DNA of 64,000 bases, taken from positions 62,001 to 126,000 of the forward strand of contig JAIUPQ010000001.1 in NCBI GenBank assembly GCA_020161145.1. Direction: 5' to 3'. The notes beneath the pieces are model-generated. The model saw nothing but the letters and a program-made list of their open reading frames with translations. It did not search any database and was not told the DNA's origin. This document shows positions 56,493 through 64,000 of the stretch, one piece after another. The position numbers and the translations under genes are program-made. Source of the DNA: Pseudomonadota bacterium. Its GTDB lineage: Bacteria; Pseudomonadota; Gammaproteobacteria; Burkholderiales; Burkholderiaceae_C. How positions within the stretch are numbered: position 1 is the first letter of the stretch; every line of letters begins with the position of its first letter.

Positions 56493-56909
56493 ATGCTGCA
56501 ACCTGCACGTCGCAAGTACCGCAAGGAGCAGAAAGGCCGCAACACCGGCGTCGCCACCCGTGGCGCCCAGGTGTCGTTCGGCGATTTCGGCCTCAAGGCC
56601 ACCGAGCGCGGCCGCATCACGGCCCGCCAGATCGAAGCCGCGCGTCGCGCCATCTCGCGCCACATCAAGCGCGGTGGCCGCATCTTCATCCGCATCTTCC
56701 CGGACAAGCCGATTTCGCAAAAACCGGCCGAAGTGCGTATGGGTAACGGCAAAGGCAACCCCGAGTACTACGTGGCCGAGATTCAGCCCGGCAAGGTGCT
56801 GTACGAGATCAACGGTGTGCCCGAGGAACTGGCCCGCGAAGCGTTCACGCTGGCGGCCGCCAAGCTGCCGCTGCGCTGCACGTTCGTCACCCGCCAGATT
56901 GGCGCCTGA
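56493..56909 (+). CDS. rplP: 50S ribosomal protein L16
   Basis: A 138-residue L16 near the A-site. [76 protein letters not shown] and KLPLRCTFV are canonical. Starts two bases after rpsC, with AGGAGA upstream. Confidence 0.98.
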   Translation: MLQPARRKYRKEQKGRNTGVATRGAQVSFGDFGLKATERGRITARQIEAARRAISRHIKRGGRIFIRIFPDKPISQKPAEVRMGNGKGNPEYYVAEIQPGKVLYEINGVPEELAREAFTLAAAKLPLRCTFVTRQIGA

Positions 56910-56926
56910 GACGAGGAAGGCAACAC

Positions 56927-57127
56927 ATGAAAGCATCTGAACTGCGCGCCAAAGACGTGGCCGCGCTGGAAAAAGAAGTGAACGAGCTGCTCAAGGCGCA
57001 CTTCAACCTGCGCATGCAAAAAGGCACCCAGCAGCTGTCCAACACCGCCGCGCTGGGTGACGCACGCCGTGACATCGCGCGCGCCAAGACCATCCTGGCG
57101 CAAAAGAAGAAGGAGTCGCAGCAATGA
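56927..57127 (+). CDS. rpmC: 50S ribosomal protein L29
   Basis: A 66-residue two-helix protein at the tunnel exit. [56 protein letters not shown] (in part) matches L29. Its stop overlaps the rpsQ start (ATGA at 57124). Confidence 0.97.
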   Translation: MKASELRAKDVAALEKEVNELLKAHFNLRMQKGTQQLSNTAALGDARRDIARAKTILAQKKKESQQ

Positions 57128-57402
57128 GCGACGCGCAAGAACAAGCCGTCAAGAACACGCGCACCCTGGTGGGCCGCGTGGTCAGCGACAAGCGCAACAA
57201 GACCGTCACCGTGCTGGTCGAGCGCCGCGTCAAGCACGAGCTGTACGGCAAGATCGTCGCCCGCTCGCGCAAGTACCAGGCCCATGACGAACAGGGCGAG
57301 TACAAGCTGGGCGATACCGTCGAGATCGCCGAGGGCCGTCCCATCTCCAAAACCAAGAGCTGGGTCGTCACCCGTCTGGTGGAAAAAGCGCGCCTGGTCT
57401 GA
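57124..57402 (+). CDS. rpsQ: 30S ribosomal protein S17
   Basis: A 92-residue S17 with the OB-fold signature [42 protein letters not shown] and [22 protein letters not shown]. Last gene of this transcript: a composite hairpin and a new promoter follow at 57417-57480. Confidence 0.98.
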   Translation: MSDAQEQAVKNTRTLVGRVVSDKRNKTVTVLVERRVKHELYGKIVARSRKYQAHDEQGEYKLGDTVEIAEGRPISKTKSWVVTRLVEKARLV

Positions 57403-57416
57403 CGGCCGGCGCCCAG

Positions 57417-57451
57417 GCCCTTGCCGCGTTGCTCGGCAACGTCGCAAGGGC
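57417..57451 (+). terminator. Composite hairpin after rpsQ
   Basis: Outer stem GCCCTTGC (57417-57424) / GCAAGGGC (57444-57451) encloses CGTTGC-TCG-GCAACG (57427-57441). The following TTGACTTTC is only moderately T-rich and doubles as the -35 of the next promoter. It probably reduces read-through between the S10-type and spc-type operons. Confidence 0.65.
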
Positions 57452-57480
57452 TTGACTTTCTGTTTGAGGCTCACCATAAT
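57452..57480 (+). promoter_or_regulatory. Sigma-70 promoter of the rplN (spc-type) operon
   Basis: TTGACT (57452-57457) and CATAAT (57475-57480) are 17 bp apart, giving a start near 57487 and a ~150-base leader before rplN. The leader to 57638 holds no ORF that I trust; its length leaves room for autoregulation. Confidence 0.8.
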
Positions 57481-57638
57481 AGTGGGCTTCACCAAACGCA
57501 AAGCGCAGTGCTGTTTGCAGTGCTGCGCGGTGCGGTGAATTCAGCCTCAGGTCTGGCGCTTGCGTGCCGGGCCACAACGAGACCAATACTGACCGCAGGC
57601 CATCTCACGGTGCAGCGGGAGCAAGTTGGGGAATATTC

Positions 57639-58007
57639 ATGATCCAAATGCAATCGCGGCTTGATGTCGCGGACAACACGGGCGCGAAATCCGTCATGTG
57701 CATCAAGGTGCTCGGCGGCTCCAAGCGTCGGTATGCCGGCATTGGCGACATCATCAAGGTCAGCATCAAAGAAGCTGCGCCGCGTGGTCGCGTCAAGAAG
57801 GGCGAGGTCTATTCGGCCGTCGTCGTGCGTACCGCCAAGGGTGTGCGCCGCCAGGATGGCTCGCTGGTCAAGTTCGACGGCAATGCCGCCGTGCTGCTCA
57901 ACGCCAAGCTTGAGCCCATTGGCACCCGCATCTTCGGCCCGGTCACGCGCGAGCTGCGCTCGGAGCGGTTCATGAAGATCGTCTCGCTCGCCCCCGAAGT
58001 GCTCTAA
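57639..58007 (+). CDS. rplN: 50S ribosomal protein L14
   Basis: A 122-residue L14 at the subunit interface. [49 protein letters not shown] and the end [19 protein letters not shown] are canonical. ATG at 57639 is preceded by a weak GGGGAA ribosome site. Confidence 0.98.
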   Translation: MIQMQSRLDVADNTGAKSVMCIKVLGGSKRRYAGIGDIIKVSIKEAAPRGRVKKGEVYSAVVVRTAKGVRRQDGSLVKFDGNAAVLLNAKLEPIGTRIFGPVTRELRSERFMKIVSLAPEVL

Positions 58008-58027
58008 CGCGGCAAAGGAATCCAGCG

Positions 58028-58351
58028 ATGAACAAGATTCGCAAAGGCGACCAGATCGTCGTGCTGACCGGCCGTGACAAAGGCAAGCGTGGCACCGTGA
58101 CGGCGCGCGTCGATGCCGACCACCTGCTGGTCGAGGGCATCAACCTGGTCAAGAAGCACGTCAAGCCCAACCCGATGACGGGCGTGACCGGCGGCGTGGT
58201 GACCAAGGCCATGCCCATTCACCAATCCAACGTGGCCATCTGGAATGCGGCCGCGGGCAAGGGCGATCGCGTCGGCATCAAGGTGCTGACCGATGGCAAG
58301 AAGGTCCGCGTCTTCAAGTCCAGTGGCGAAGAAGTCAAGGCGGGAGCGTGA
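58028..58351 (+). CDS. rplX: 50S ribosomal protein L24
   Basis: A 107-residue KOW-domain protein that initiates 50S assembly. [47 protein letters not shown] is the signature. AAAGGAA precedes ATG 58028. Confidence 0.98.
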   Translation: MNKIRKGDQIVVLTGRDKGKRGTVTARVDADHLLVEGINLVKKHVKPNPMTGVTGGVVTKAMPIHQSNVAIWNAAAGKGDRVGIKVLTDGKKVRVFKSSGEEVKAGA

Positions 58352-58353
58352 CC

Positions 58354-58914
58354 ATGGCCCAGCAACAAGCGCAATTGGCGCGCCTGCAGCAGTTCTACCG
58401 CGAAAAAGTGGTGCCCGACATGGTGGCCAAGTTCGGCTACCAATCGGTGATGCAGGTGCCGCGCCTGACCAAGATCACGTTGAACATGGGTGTCAGCGAG
58501 GCGGTGGCCGACAAGAAGGTCATGGACCACGCCGTCAGCGACCTGACCAAGATCGCTGGCCAGAAGCCCGTGATCACCAAGAGCCGCAAGGCGATTGCCG
58601 GCTTCAAGATCCGTGACAACGTGCCCATTGGTTGCATGGTGACGCTGCGCGGCGCGCGTATGTTCGAATTCCTGGACCGTTTTGTGACCGTGGCCCTGCC
58701 GCGCGTGCGCGACTTCCGGGGTATCTCGGGCCGCTCGTTCGATGGTCGTGGCAACTACAACATCGGTGTGAAAGAGCAGATCATCTTTCCGGAAATCGAG
58801 TACGACAAGATCGACGCGATCCGCGGGATGAACATCTCCTTCACGACCACCGCGAAGACGGACGACGAGTGCAAGGCCTTGCTGGCTGCGTTCCGCTTCC
58901 CCTTCAAGAACTGA
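58354..58914 (+). CDS. rplE: 50S ribosomal protein L5
   Basis: A 186-residue L5 that binds 5S rRNA and contacts P-site t[64 protein letters not shown] and [22 protein letters not shown] are standard. I take ATG 58354 ([10 protein letters not shown]) with GGGAG seven bases upstream; a GTG at 58348 overlapping the rplX stop is a possible alternative. Confidence 0.97.
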   Translation: MAQQQAQLARLQQFYREKVVPDMVAKFGYQSVMQVPRLTKITLNMGVSEAVADKKVMDHAVSDLTKIAGQKPVITKSRKAIAGFKIRDNVPIGCMVTLRGARMFEFLDRFVTVALPRVRDFRGISGRSFDGRGNYNIGVKEQIIFPEIEYDKIDAIRGMNISFTTTAKTDDECKALLAAFRFPFKN

Positions 58915-58922
58915 GGTGCCCC

Positions 58923-59228
58923 GTGGCCAAACTTTCCCTCATTGAACGCGAAGCCAAGCGCGAGCGCCTGGTGGCCAAGTACGCCAAGAAATACAGCGAA
59001 CTCAAGGCCATCATCGACGACGCCAAGAAGTCCGACGAAGAGCGCTACCTGGCTCGCCTGGAGCTGCAGAAGCTGCCGCGCAACGCCAACCCCACGCGCC
59101 TGCGCAATCGCTGCGAGTTGACCGGCCGCGCGCGCGGCACGTTCCGCCAATTCGGCCTGGGCCGCAGCAAGATCCGTGATCTCGCCTTCAAGGGCGACAT
59201 CCCCGGCGTCATCAAGGCCAGCTGGTAA
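58923..59228 (+). CDS. rpsN: 30S ribosomal protein S14
   Basis: A 101-residue zinc-free S14. The start is GTG at 58923 with GAGG upstream, giving [27 protein letters not shown]; the C-terminal [46 protein letters not shown] has only one of the zinc-type Cys, as in the long form. 8 bp after rplE. Confidence 0.97.
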   Translation: MAKLSLIEREAKRERLVAKYAKKYSELKAIIDDAKKSDEERYLARLELQKLPRNANPTRLRNRCELTGRARGTFRQFGLGRSKIRDLAFKGDIPGVIKASW

Positions 59229-59244
59229 GCGAAGGAGAAACACG

Positions 59245-59640
59245 ATGAGCATGAGTGATCCCATCGCCGATATGCTGACCCGCATCCGCAACGCCCAGGC
59301 CGTCGAGAAGGCCTCGGTGCAGATGCCGGCGTCCAAGCTCAAGGTCGCGATCGCCCAGGTGCTGAAGGACGAGGGCTATATCGACGCCTTCTCCATCAAG
59401 CAAGACGGCAGCAAGCGCGAGCTGGATATCGCGCTCAAGTACTACGCTGGGCGTCCGGTGATTGAGCGCATCGAGCGCGTCAGCCGTCCCGGCCTGCGCA
59501 TCTACCGCGGTTCTTCCGCCATCCCACAGGTCATGAACGGCCTGGGTGTTGCCATCGTCACCACGCCCAAGGGTGTGATGACCGATCGCAAGGCCCGCGC
59601 CGATGGCGTGGGTGGCGAAGTGCTGTGCTACGTGGCCTAA
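59245..59640 (+). CDS. rpsH: 30S ribosomal protein S8
   Basis: A 131-residue S8; in E. coli it represses the spc operon by binding mRNA at rpl[46 protein letters not shown] and the end [15 protein letters not shown] are canonical. AAGGAG lies before ATG 59245; a second ATG six bases later would also serve. Confidence 0.98.
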   Translation: MSMSDPIADMLTRIRNAQAVEKASVQMPASKLKVAIAQVLKDEGYIDAFSIKQDGSKRELDIALKYYAGRPVIERIERVSRPGLRIYRGSSAIPQVMNGLGVAIVTTPKGVMTDRKARADGVGGEVLCYVA

Positions 59641-59656
59641 GGAAGGAGAGCAAAGC

Positions 59657-60190
59657 ATGTCCCGAGTTGGAAAAATGCCGATCTCCGTGCCGCAGGGCGT
59701 GGAAGTCAAGATTGGCGCGACCGATATCACCGTCAAAGGCAGTGGCGGCACGCTGACGCGCGCGCTGCACAGCCTGGTCACCGTCAAGCAAGAAGGTGCC
59801 GTGCTCAGCGTGGCGCCGACGAGCGAGACCCCCGAAGCCAACGCCATGAGCGGCACCATGCGTGCCAACCTGGCCAATATGGTGGGTGGTGTCAGCAAGG
59901 GCTTCGAGAAGAAGCTCAACCTGGTCGGCGTGGGCTTTCGCGCTCAGGCCCAGGGTCAGAAGCTGAACCTGCAGATCGGGTTTTCGCACCCTGTGGTCAA
60001 AGAGATGCCTGCCGGCATCACGGTGACCACGCCCACGCCGACCGAAATCCTGATCAAGGGTGCCGACCGTCAGGTCGTCGGTCAGCTGGCCGCCGAGGTG
60101 CGCGCCTTCCGTCCGCCCGAGCCCTACAAGGGCAAGGGTATCCGCTACGCCGATGAGCGCGTGGTCATCAAAGAGACGAAGAAGAAGTAA
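59657..60190 (+). CDS. rplF: 50S ribosomal protein L6
   Basis: A 177-residue L6 near the sarcin-ricin loop. [42 protein letters not shown] and the C-terminal [26 protein letters not shown] are canonical. AAGGAG lies upstream of ATG 59657. Confidence 0.98.
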   Translation: MSRVGKMPISVPQGVEVKIGATDITVKGSGGTLTRALHSLVTVKQEGAVLSVAPTSETPEANAMSGTMRANLANMVGGVSKGFEKKLNLVGVGFRAQAQGQKLNLQIGFSHPVVKEMPAGITVTTPTPTEILIKGADRQVVGQLAAEVRAFRPPEPYKGKGIRYADERVVIKETKKK

Positions 60191-60201
60191 GGAGCACGGC
60201 C

Positions 60202-60561
60202 ATGTTGAACAAGAAAGAACAGCGGCTGCGCCGCTCGCGCCAGACGCGCCAGCGCATCGCCAACCAGGGCGTGGCCCGGTTGACGGTGTTCCGCTCCAAC
60301 GCCCACATCTACGCCAGCGTCATCTCCGGCTGCGGCCAGAAGGTGGTGGCCTCGGCCTCCACCGTCGAGAAAGACGTGCGTGGCGAGTTGAACGGCAAAG
60401 GCAGCGATGTCGCCGCCGCCGCCCTGGTGGGCAAGCGCGTGGCCGAGAAGGCCAAGGCGGCTGGCATCGAGAAGGTGGCGTTCGATCGCGCTGGCTTCGC
60501 TTATCACGGTCGCGTCAAGGCGCTGGCGGACGCGGCTCGCGAAGCCGGTCTGCAGTTCTGA
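60202..60561 (+). CDS. rplR: 50S ribosomal protein L18
   Basis: A 119-residue 5S-rRNA-binding protein. [39 protein letters not shown] and the end [29 protein letters not shown] are typical. AAGGAG before ATG 60202, 11 bp after rplF. Confidence 0.98.
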   Translation: MLNKKEQRLRRSRQTRQRIANQGVARLTVFRSNAHIYASVISGCGQKVVASASTVEKDVRGELNGKGSDVAAAALVGKRVAEKAKAAGIEKVAFDRAGFAYHGRVKALADAAREAGLQF

Positions 60562-60585
60562 TCGCGGCAGGCAAAGGATACGCAA

Positions 60586-61104
60586 ATGGCAAAGTTTCAA
60601 GCACGCGCCCAGACCGAAGGCAATGACGACGGCCTGAAGGAAAAGATGATCGCCGTGAACCGCGTGACCAAAGTGGTCAAGGGCGGTCGCACGCTGTCGT
60701 TCGCCGCGTTGACCGTGGTCGGTGACGGCGATGGCCGCGTCGGCATGGGCAAGGGCAAGGCCAAGGAAGTGCCGGTGTCGGTGCAGAAGGCCATGGAAGC
60801 GGCGCGCCGCAACATGGTCAAGGTCAGCCTGAAGAATGGCACCATCCACCACCGTGTCGAGGGCCAGCACGGCGCCGCACGTGTGCTGATGATGCCGGCG
60901 CCGGCGGGTACGGGCATCATTGCCGGTGGCCCGATGCGCGCCGTCTTCGAGGTGCTGGGCGTGACCGACATCGTGGCCAAGAGCCACGGCACGTCGAACG
61001 CCTACAACATGGTGCGCGCCACGCTGGACGCGCTGCGCCGCTGCACGACGCCCGCTGAAGTGGCGTCCAAGCGCGGCAAGTCGGTTGAAGAGATCTTCAA
61101 CTGA
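60586..61104 (+). CDS. rpsE: 30S ribosomal protein S5
   Basis: A 172-residue S5 that helps decoding accuracy. [58 protein letters not shown] is the signature double-stranded-RNA-binding-like domain; the spectinomycin loop KVVKGGR is wild-type. The end is GKSVEEIF. Confidence 0.98.
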   Translation: MAKFQARAQTEGNDDGLKEKMIAVNRVTKVVKGGRTLSFAALTVVGDGDGRVGMGKGKAKEVPVSVQKAMEAARRNMVKVSLKNGTIHHRVEGQHGAARVLMMPAPAGTGIIAGGPMRAVFEVLGVTDIVAKSHGTSNAYNMVRATLDALRRCTTPAEVASKRGKSVEEIFN

Positions 61105-61124
61105 GCAGCCAAGGAGATCAGGCA

Positions 61125-61310
61125 ATGACCCAAGCAAAGAAAACTCTGACCGTCAAGCTGGTGCGCAGCCCCATTGGCTGCAAGCAGTCGCACCGCGACA
61201 CCGTGCGCGGCCTGGGCCTGCGCGGCGTGAACAGCGTGCGCGAGCTGGAAGACACCCCGTCCGTGCGCGGCATGATCAATACCGTTCCGTACCTGGTTCG
61301 GGTGCTCTGA
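61125..61310 (+). CDS. rpmD: 50S ribosomal protein L30
   Basis: A 61-residue L30. [54 protein letters not shown] (in part) is the family pattern. AAGGAG before ATG 61125, between rpsE and rplO as in the standard spc order. Confidence 0.97.
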   Translation: MTQAKKTLTVKLVRSPIGCKQSHRDTVRGLGLRGVNSVRELEDTPSVRGMINTVPYLVRVL

Positions 61311-61329
61311 AGACGGCAAGGAAGACCTC

Positions 61330-61770
61330 ATGGAACTGAACAACCTCAAGCCGGCAACGGGCGCCAAGCACGCCAAGCGCCGCGTGGGACGGGGCATTGG
61401 CTCCGGCCTGGGCAAGACCTGCGGCCGCGGCCACAAAGGCCAGAAGTCCCGTGCGGGCGGCTACCACAAGGTGGGCTTTGAAGGCGGCCAGATGCCCATG
61501 CATCGCCGTCTGCCCAAGCGTGGCTTCAAGTCGGCCAAGCTCAAGTACAACGCCGAGATCACGCTGACCGAACTGGGCGCGCTGGGTCTGGCCGAGGTGG
61601 ACCTGCTGGCACTGAAGTCGGCGGGTCTGGTCTCGCAGATGACGCGCAACGTCAAGGTCATCAAGTCGGGCGAGTTGAGCGCCAAGGTTCAACTGCGCGG
61701 CATCGGTGCCACGGCGGGTGCCAAGGCGGCCATCGAGGCCGCCGGTGGCCAAGTCGAGCAAGCAGCCTGA
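61330..61770 (+). CDS. rplO: 50S ribosomal protein L15
   Basis: A 146-residue L15 with the Gly/Arg-rich N-terminus [28 protein letters not shown] and [21 protein letters not shown]-terminal [32 protein letters not shown] is standard. secY follows after 35 bp. Confidence 0.98.
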   Translation: MELNNLKPATGAKHAKRRVGRGIGSGLGKTCGRGHKGQKSRAGGYHKVGFEGGQMPMHRRLPKRGFKSAKLKYNAEITLTELGALGLAEVDLLALKSAGLVSQMTRNVKVIKSGELSAKVQLRGIGATAGAKAAIEAAGGQVEQAA

Positions 61771-61805
61771 CCCACCACCTCGTCTAGAAAAAGCGACCCC
61801 CTCAC

Positions 61806-63116
61806 GTGGCGACTTCCCCTCAACAACTGGCACGCAGCGGCAAATTCGGCGACTTGCGTCGTCGGCTGGTTTTCCTGCTGATGGCGCTGGTGGTTTACCG
61901 CATCGGTGCGCACATCCCTGTGCCTGGCATCAATCCGGACCAGCTCCAGCAGCTGTTCCAGGGCCAGCAGGGCGGCATCCTGAACCTGTTCAACATGTTC
62001 TCGGGTGGTGCACTGTCGCGCTTCACGGTGTTTGCGCTGGGCATCATGCCCTACATCTCGGCGTCCATCATCATGCAGTTGATGACGCATGTGGTGCCCA
62101 GCCTGGAAGCGCTGAAGAAAGAGGGCGAGGCGGGTCGCCGCGTCATCACCAAGTACACCCGCTATGGCACGTTGCTGCTGGCGCTGTTCCAGTCGCTGGG
62201 CATTGCCATGGCGCTGGAAGGTTCGCCCGGCCTCGTGATTGCACCGGGCTTCGGTTTCCGCTTCACGGCGGTGGTCAGCCTGGTGGCGGGCACCATGTTC
62301 CTGATGTGGCTGGGTGAGCAGATCACTGAGCGTGGTCTGGGCAACGGCATCTCCATCCTGATCTTCGCCGGCATCGTGGCCGGACTGCCCAGCGCCATTG
62401 GTGGTCTGTTCGAGCTGGTGCGCACCGGTGCGATGAGCATCATCGTGGCCTTGTTCGTCATCGTGCTGGTGGTGGCCGTGACCTATGCGGTGGTGTTTGT
62501 CGAGCGGGGTCAGCGCAAGATCCTGGTCAACTACGCCAAGCGGCAGGTGGGCAACAAGGTCTATGGTGGCCAGTCGTCGCACCTGCCCTTGAAGCTGAAC
62601 ATGTCGGGTGTGATTCCGCCGATCTTTGCGTCGTCCATCATCTTGCTGCCGGCCACGGCGGTGGGCTGGTTTGCCACCGGCGAGCACATGCGCTGGCTGC
62701 GTGACCTCTCGGCCGCCCTGTCGCCGGGTCAGCCCATCTACGTGATGCTGTACGCGGCGATGATCATCTTCTTTTGCTTCTTCTACACGGCGCTGGTGTT
62801 CAACAGCCGTGAGACGGCGGACAACCTGAAGAAGAGCGGCGCCTTCATTCCCGGCATCCGTCCGGGTGACCAGACGGCCCGCTACATCGACAAGATCCTG
62901 GCTCGCCTGACGCTGGCCGGTGCGGTCTACATCACGGCGGTGTGTCTGCTGCCCGAGTTCCTGCATCTGCAGTACAACGTGCCGTTCTACTTTGGGGGCA
63001 CCTCGCTGCTCATCATCGTGGTGGTGACCATGGACTTCTGGGCTCAGGTGCAGTCGTACGTGATGAGCCAGCAGTACGAATCGCTGCTGAAGAAGGCCAA
63101 TTTCAAACCCAGCTGA
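61806..63116 (+). CDS. secY: Preprotein translocase subunit SecY
   Basis: A 436-residue, ten-helix channel protein. It begins at GTG 61806 ([41 protein letters not shown]). The plug and TM2 region [38 protein letters not shown], the cytosolic loop [21 protein letters not shown] and the TM10-end are intact. The purine-rich TAGAAAAAGCGA upstream is a weak ribosome site. Confidence 0.98.
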   Translation: MATSPQQLARSGKFGDLRRRLVFLLMALVVYRIGAHIPVPGINPDQLQQLFQGQQGGILNLFNMFSGGALSRFTVFALGIMPYISASIIMQLMTHVVPSLEALKKEGEAGRRVITKYTRYGTLLLALFQSLGIAMALEGSPGLVIAPGFGFRFTAVVSLVAGTMFLMWLGEQITERGLGNGISILIFAGIVAGLPSAIGGLFELVRTGAMSIIVALFVIVLVVAVTYAVVFVERGQRKILVNYAKRQVGNKVYGGQSSHLPLKLNMSGVIPPIFASSIILLPATAVGWFATGEHMRWLRDLSAALSPGQPIYVMLYAAMIIFFCFFYTALVFNSRETADNLKKSGAFIPGIRPGDQTARYIDKILARLTLAGAVYITAVCLLPEFLHLQYNVPFYFGGTSLLIIVVVTMDFWAQVQSYVMSQQYESLLKKANFKPS

Positions 63117-63154
63117 GCCCGCAAGGCTCGACCCAAGAGAAACCAACCAAACGA

Positions 63155-63373
63155 ATGGCAAAAGACGACGTCATCCAGATGCAGGGCGAGGTGCTCGAGA
63201 ACCTGCCCAACGCCACCTTCCGCGTCAAGCTGGAAAACGGACACGTCGTGCTCGGCCATATCTCGGGCAAGATGCGGATGCACTACATCCGTATCCTGCC
63301 GGGTGACAAGGTCACCGTTGAATTGACGCCGTACGACTTGAGCCGTGCGCGCATCGTGTTCCGCGCCAAGTGA
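63155..63373 (+). CDS. infA: Translation initiation factor IF-1
   Basis: A 72-residue S1/OB-fold protein. [69 protein letters not shown] (in part) is canonical. It lies between secY and rpmJ. AAGAGAAACC precedes ATG 63155. Confidence 0.98.
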   Translation: MAKDDVIQMQGEVLENLPNATFRVKLENGHVVLGHISGKMRMHYIRILPGDKVTVELTPYDLSRARIVFRAK

Positions 63374-63407
63374 CGCGGCGATAGAAAAGTAGGTCTAGGA
63401 GAAGATC

Positions 63408-63521
63408 ATGAAAGTTGCAGCTTCGGTCAAGAAGATGTGCCGTCATTGCAAGGTCATTCGCCGCAACGGCGTCGTGCGCGTGATTTGTACCGATCCGCGT
63501 CACAAGCAGCGTCAGGGCTGA
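63408..63521 (+). CDS. rpmJ: 50S ribosomal protein L36
   Basis: A 37-residue zinc-binding protein: [20 protein letters not shown], then [16 protein letters not shown]. Metal ligands are Cys11, Cys14, Cys27 and His32, so this is the zinc-dependent (C+) form. TAGGAGAAG lies before ATG 63408. Short genes such as this are easily missed. Confidence 0.96.
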   Translation: MKVAASVKKMCRHCKVIRRNGVVRVICTDPRHKQRQG

Positions 63522-63561
63522 GCCCCCGGCGTTGGCACCTGAGAGCGTATAAGGAAACCCC

Positions 63562-63927
63562 ATGGCACGTATTGCTGGCATCAACATCCCCCCGCACAAA
63601 CATGCGGAAATCGGCCTGACCCACATCTTCGGGATCGGCCGCACGACCGCGCAGAAGATCTGCGACGCGGTGGGGATTGCCCATTCCAAGAAGATCAAGG
63701 ACCTGACCGACGCGGATCTGGAAAAGATCCGTGACGAGGTGGGCAAGCTGACCATTGAGGGCGACCTGCGTCGCGAGACCTCGATGAACATCAAGCGCCT
63801 GATGGACCTGGGCTGCTACCGCGGCTTCCGTCATCGCCGCGGTCTGCCGATGCGTGGTCAGCGCACCCGCACCAACGCCCGCACCCGCAAAGGCCCGAAG
63901 AAGGGCCCCATCGTCGGCAAGAAGTAA
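63562..63927 (+). CDS. rpsM: 30S ribosomal protein S13
   Basis: A 121-residue S13 contacting P-site tRNA and forming intersubunit bridges. [32 protein letters not shown] and the basic tail [24 protein letters not shown] are canonical. First gene of the alpha-type operon, 40 bp after rpmJ. Confidence 0.98.
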   Translation: MARIAGINIPPHKHAEIGLTHIFGIGRTTAQKICDAVGIAHSKKIKDLTDADLEKIRDEVGKLTIEGDLRRETSMNIKRLMDLGCYRGFRHRRGLPMRGQRTRTNARTRKGPKKGPIVGKK

Positions 63928-63954
63928 GCTGCACTGCAAGAGAGCAATTGACAC

Positions 63955-64000
63955 ATGGCCAAATCCCCTGCCAATAACGCCGCGCGTCGCGTCAGCAAGA
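63955..64000 (+). CDS. rpsK: 30S ribosomal protein S11, N-terminal fragment
   Basis: The first 15 codons (AKSPANNAARRVSK after the Met) of S11, cut off by the window end. Start ATG at 63955, 27 bp after rpsM. Order rpsM-rpsK is the expected one; rpsD, rpoA and rplQ should follow outside the window. Confidence 0.9.
   Translation, partial: MAKSPANNAARRVSK

Overview
The window is GC-rich chromosomal DNA from a betaproteobacterium, most likely a denitrifying member of the Comamonadaceae (Acidovorax / Alicycliphilus / Diaphorobacter type). This rests on the order tRNA-Tyr/Gly/Thr-tuf-tRNA-Trp-secE-nusG-rplKAJL-rpoBC, rpsLG-fusA-tuf-rpsJ and the S10-spc ribosomal operons, on the long S3 tail, on a monomeric isocitrate dehydrogenase and on a clade-I nos cluster. 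The genus is an inference.

Layout. 1-2514: the end of pyrF, a VOC protein and pxpBC (5-oxoprolinase subunits, with no pxpA beside them). 2563-5985: a perfect FNR-type box, then a four-gene plus-strand run (unknown 413-residue protein, 2OG-Fe dioxygenase, VOC protein, HDOD protein) that I cannot assign to a known pathway. 5977-15890: the nitrous oxide reduction island. It has nosX-like apbE and a lipoprotein cytochrome c on the minus strand, and a DUF2946-like gene followed by nosZRDFYL on the plus strand, with an FNR-like box in the divergent region. 15907-18783: a hypoxanthine-DNA glycosylase, a YihY/BrkB membrane protein and a DUF883/holin-like membrane trio. 18809-27167: tryptophan biosynthesis in two blocks (trpE; trpG-GNAT-trpD-trpC-ung), separated by an MscS channel and a Fic protein. 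Each block is preceded by a previously hidden short leader ORF carrying a Trp-x-Trp codon pair, so both look attenuated. 27186-27637: a palindromic repeat abutting a 5'-shortened arfB.

27708-41742: tRNA-Tyr, tRNA-Gly, tRNA-Thr, tuf, tRNA-Trp, secE, nusG, rplK, rplA, rplJ, rplL, rpoB, rpoC and a strong terminator. 41779-44102: a two-gene minus-strand island, a peptide-N-glycosidase A (PNGase A)-like lipoprotein and a PIN-domain protein, lying between rpoC and rpsL. 44217-49163: rpsL, rpsG, fusA, a second tuf that appears identical to the first, rpsJ and a terminator. 49187-52343: a sirtuin and NADP-isocitrate dehydrogenase, which separate rpsJ from the rest of the S10 operon. 52421-64000: rplC-D-W-B, rpsS, rplV, rpsC, rplP, rpmC, rpsQ, then after a second promoter rplN-X-E, rpsN, rpsH, rplF, rplR, rpsE, rpmD, rplO, secY, infA, rpmJ, rpsM and the start of rpsK.

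The most interesting items are the paired trp leader peptides, the FNR-box-linked uncharacterised operon at 2.6-6 kb, the fic promoter framed by an 11-bp inverted repeat, the PNGase A-like gene in the rpo/str region, the truncated arfB at a repeat border, and the split S10 operon. No CRISPR array, rRNA gene, transposase or prophage was seen.
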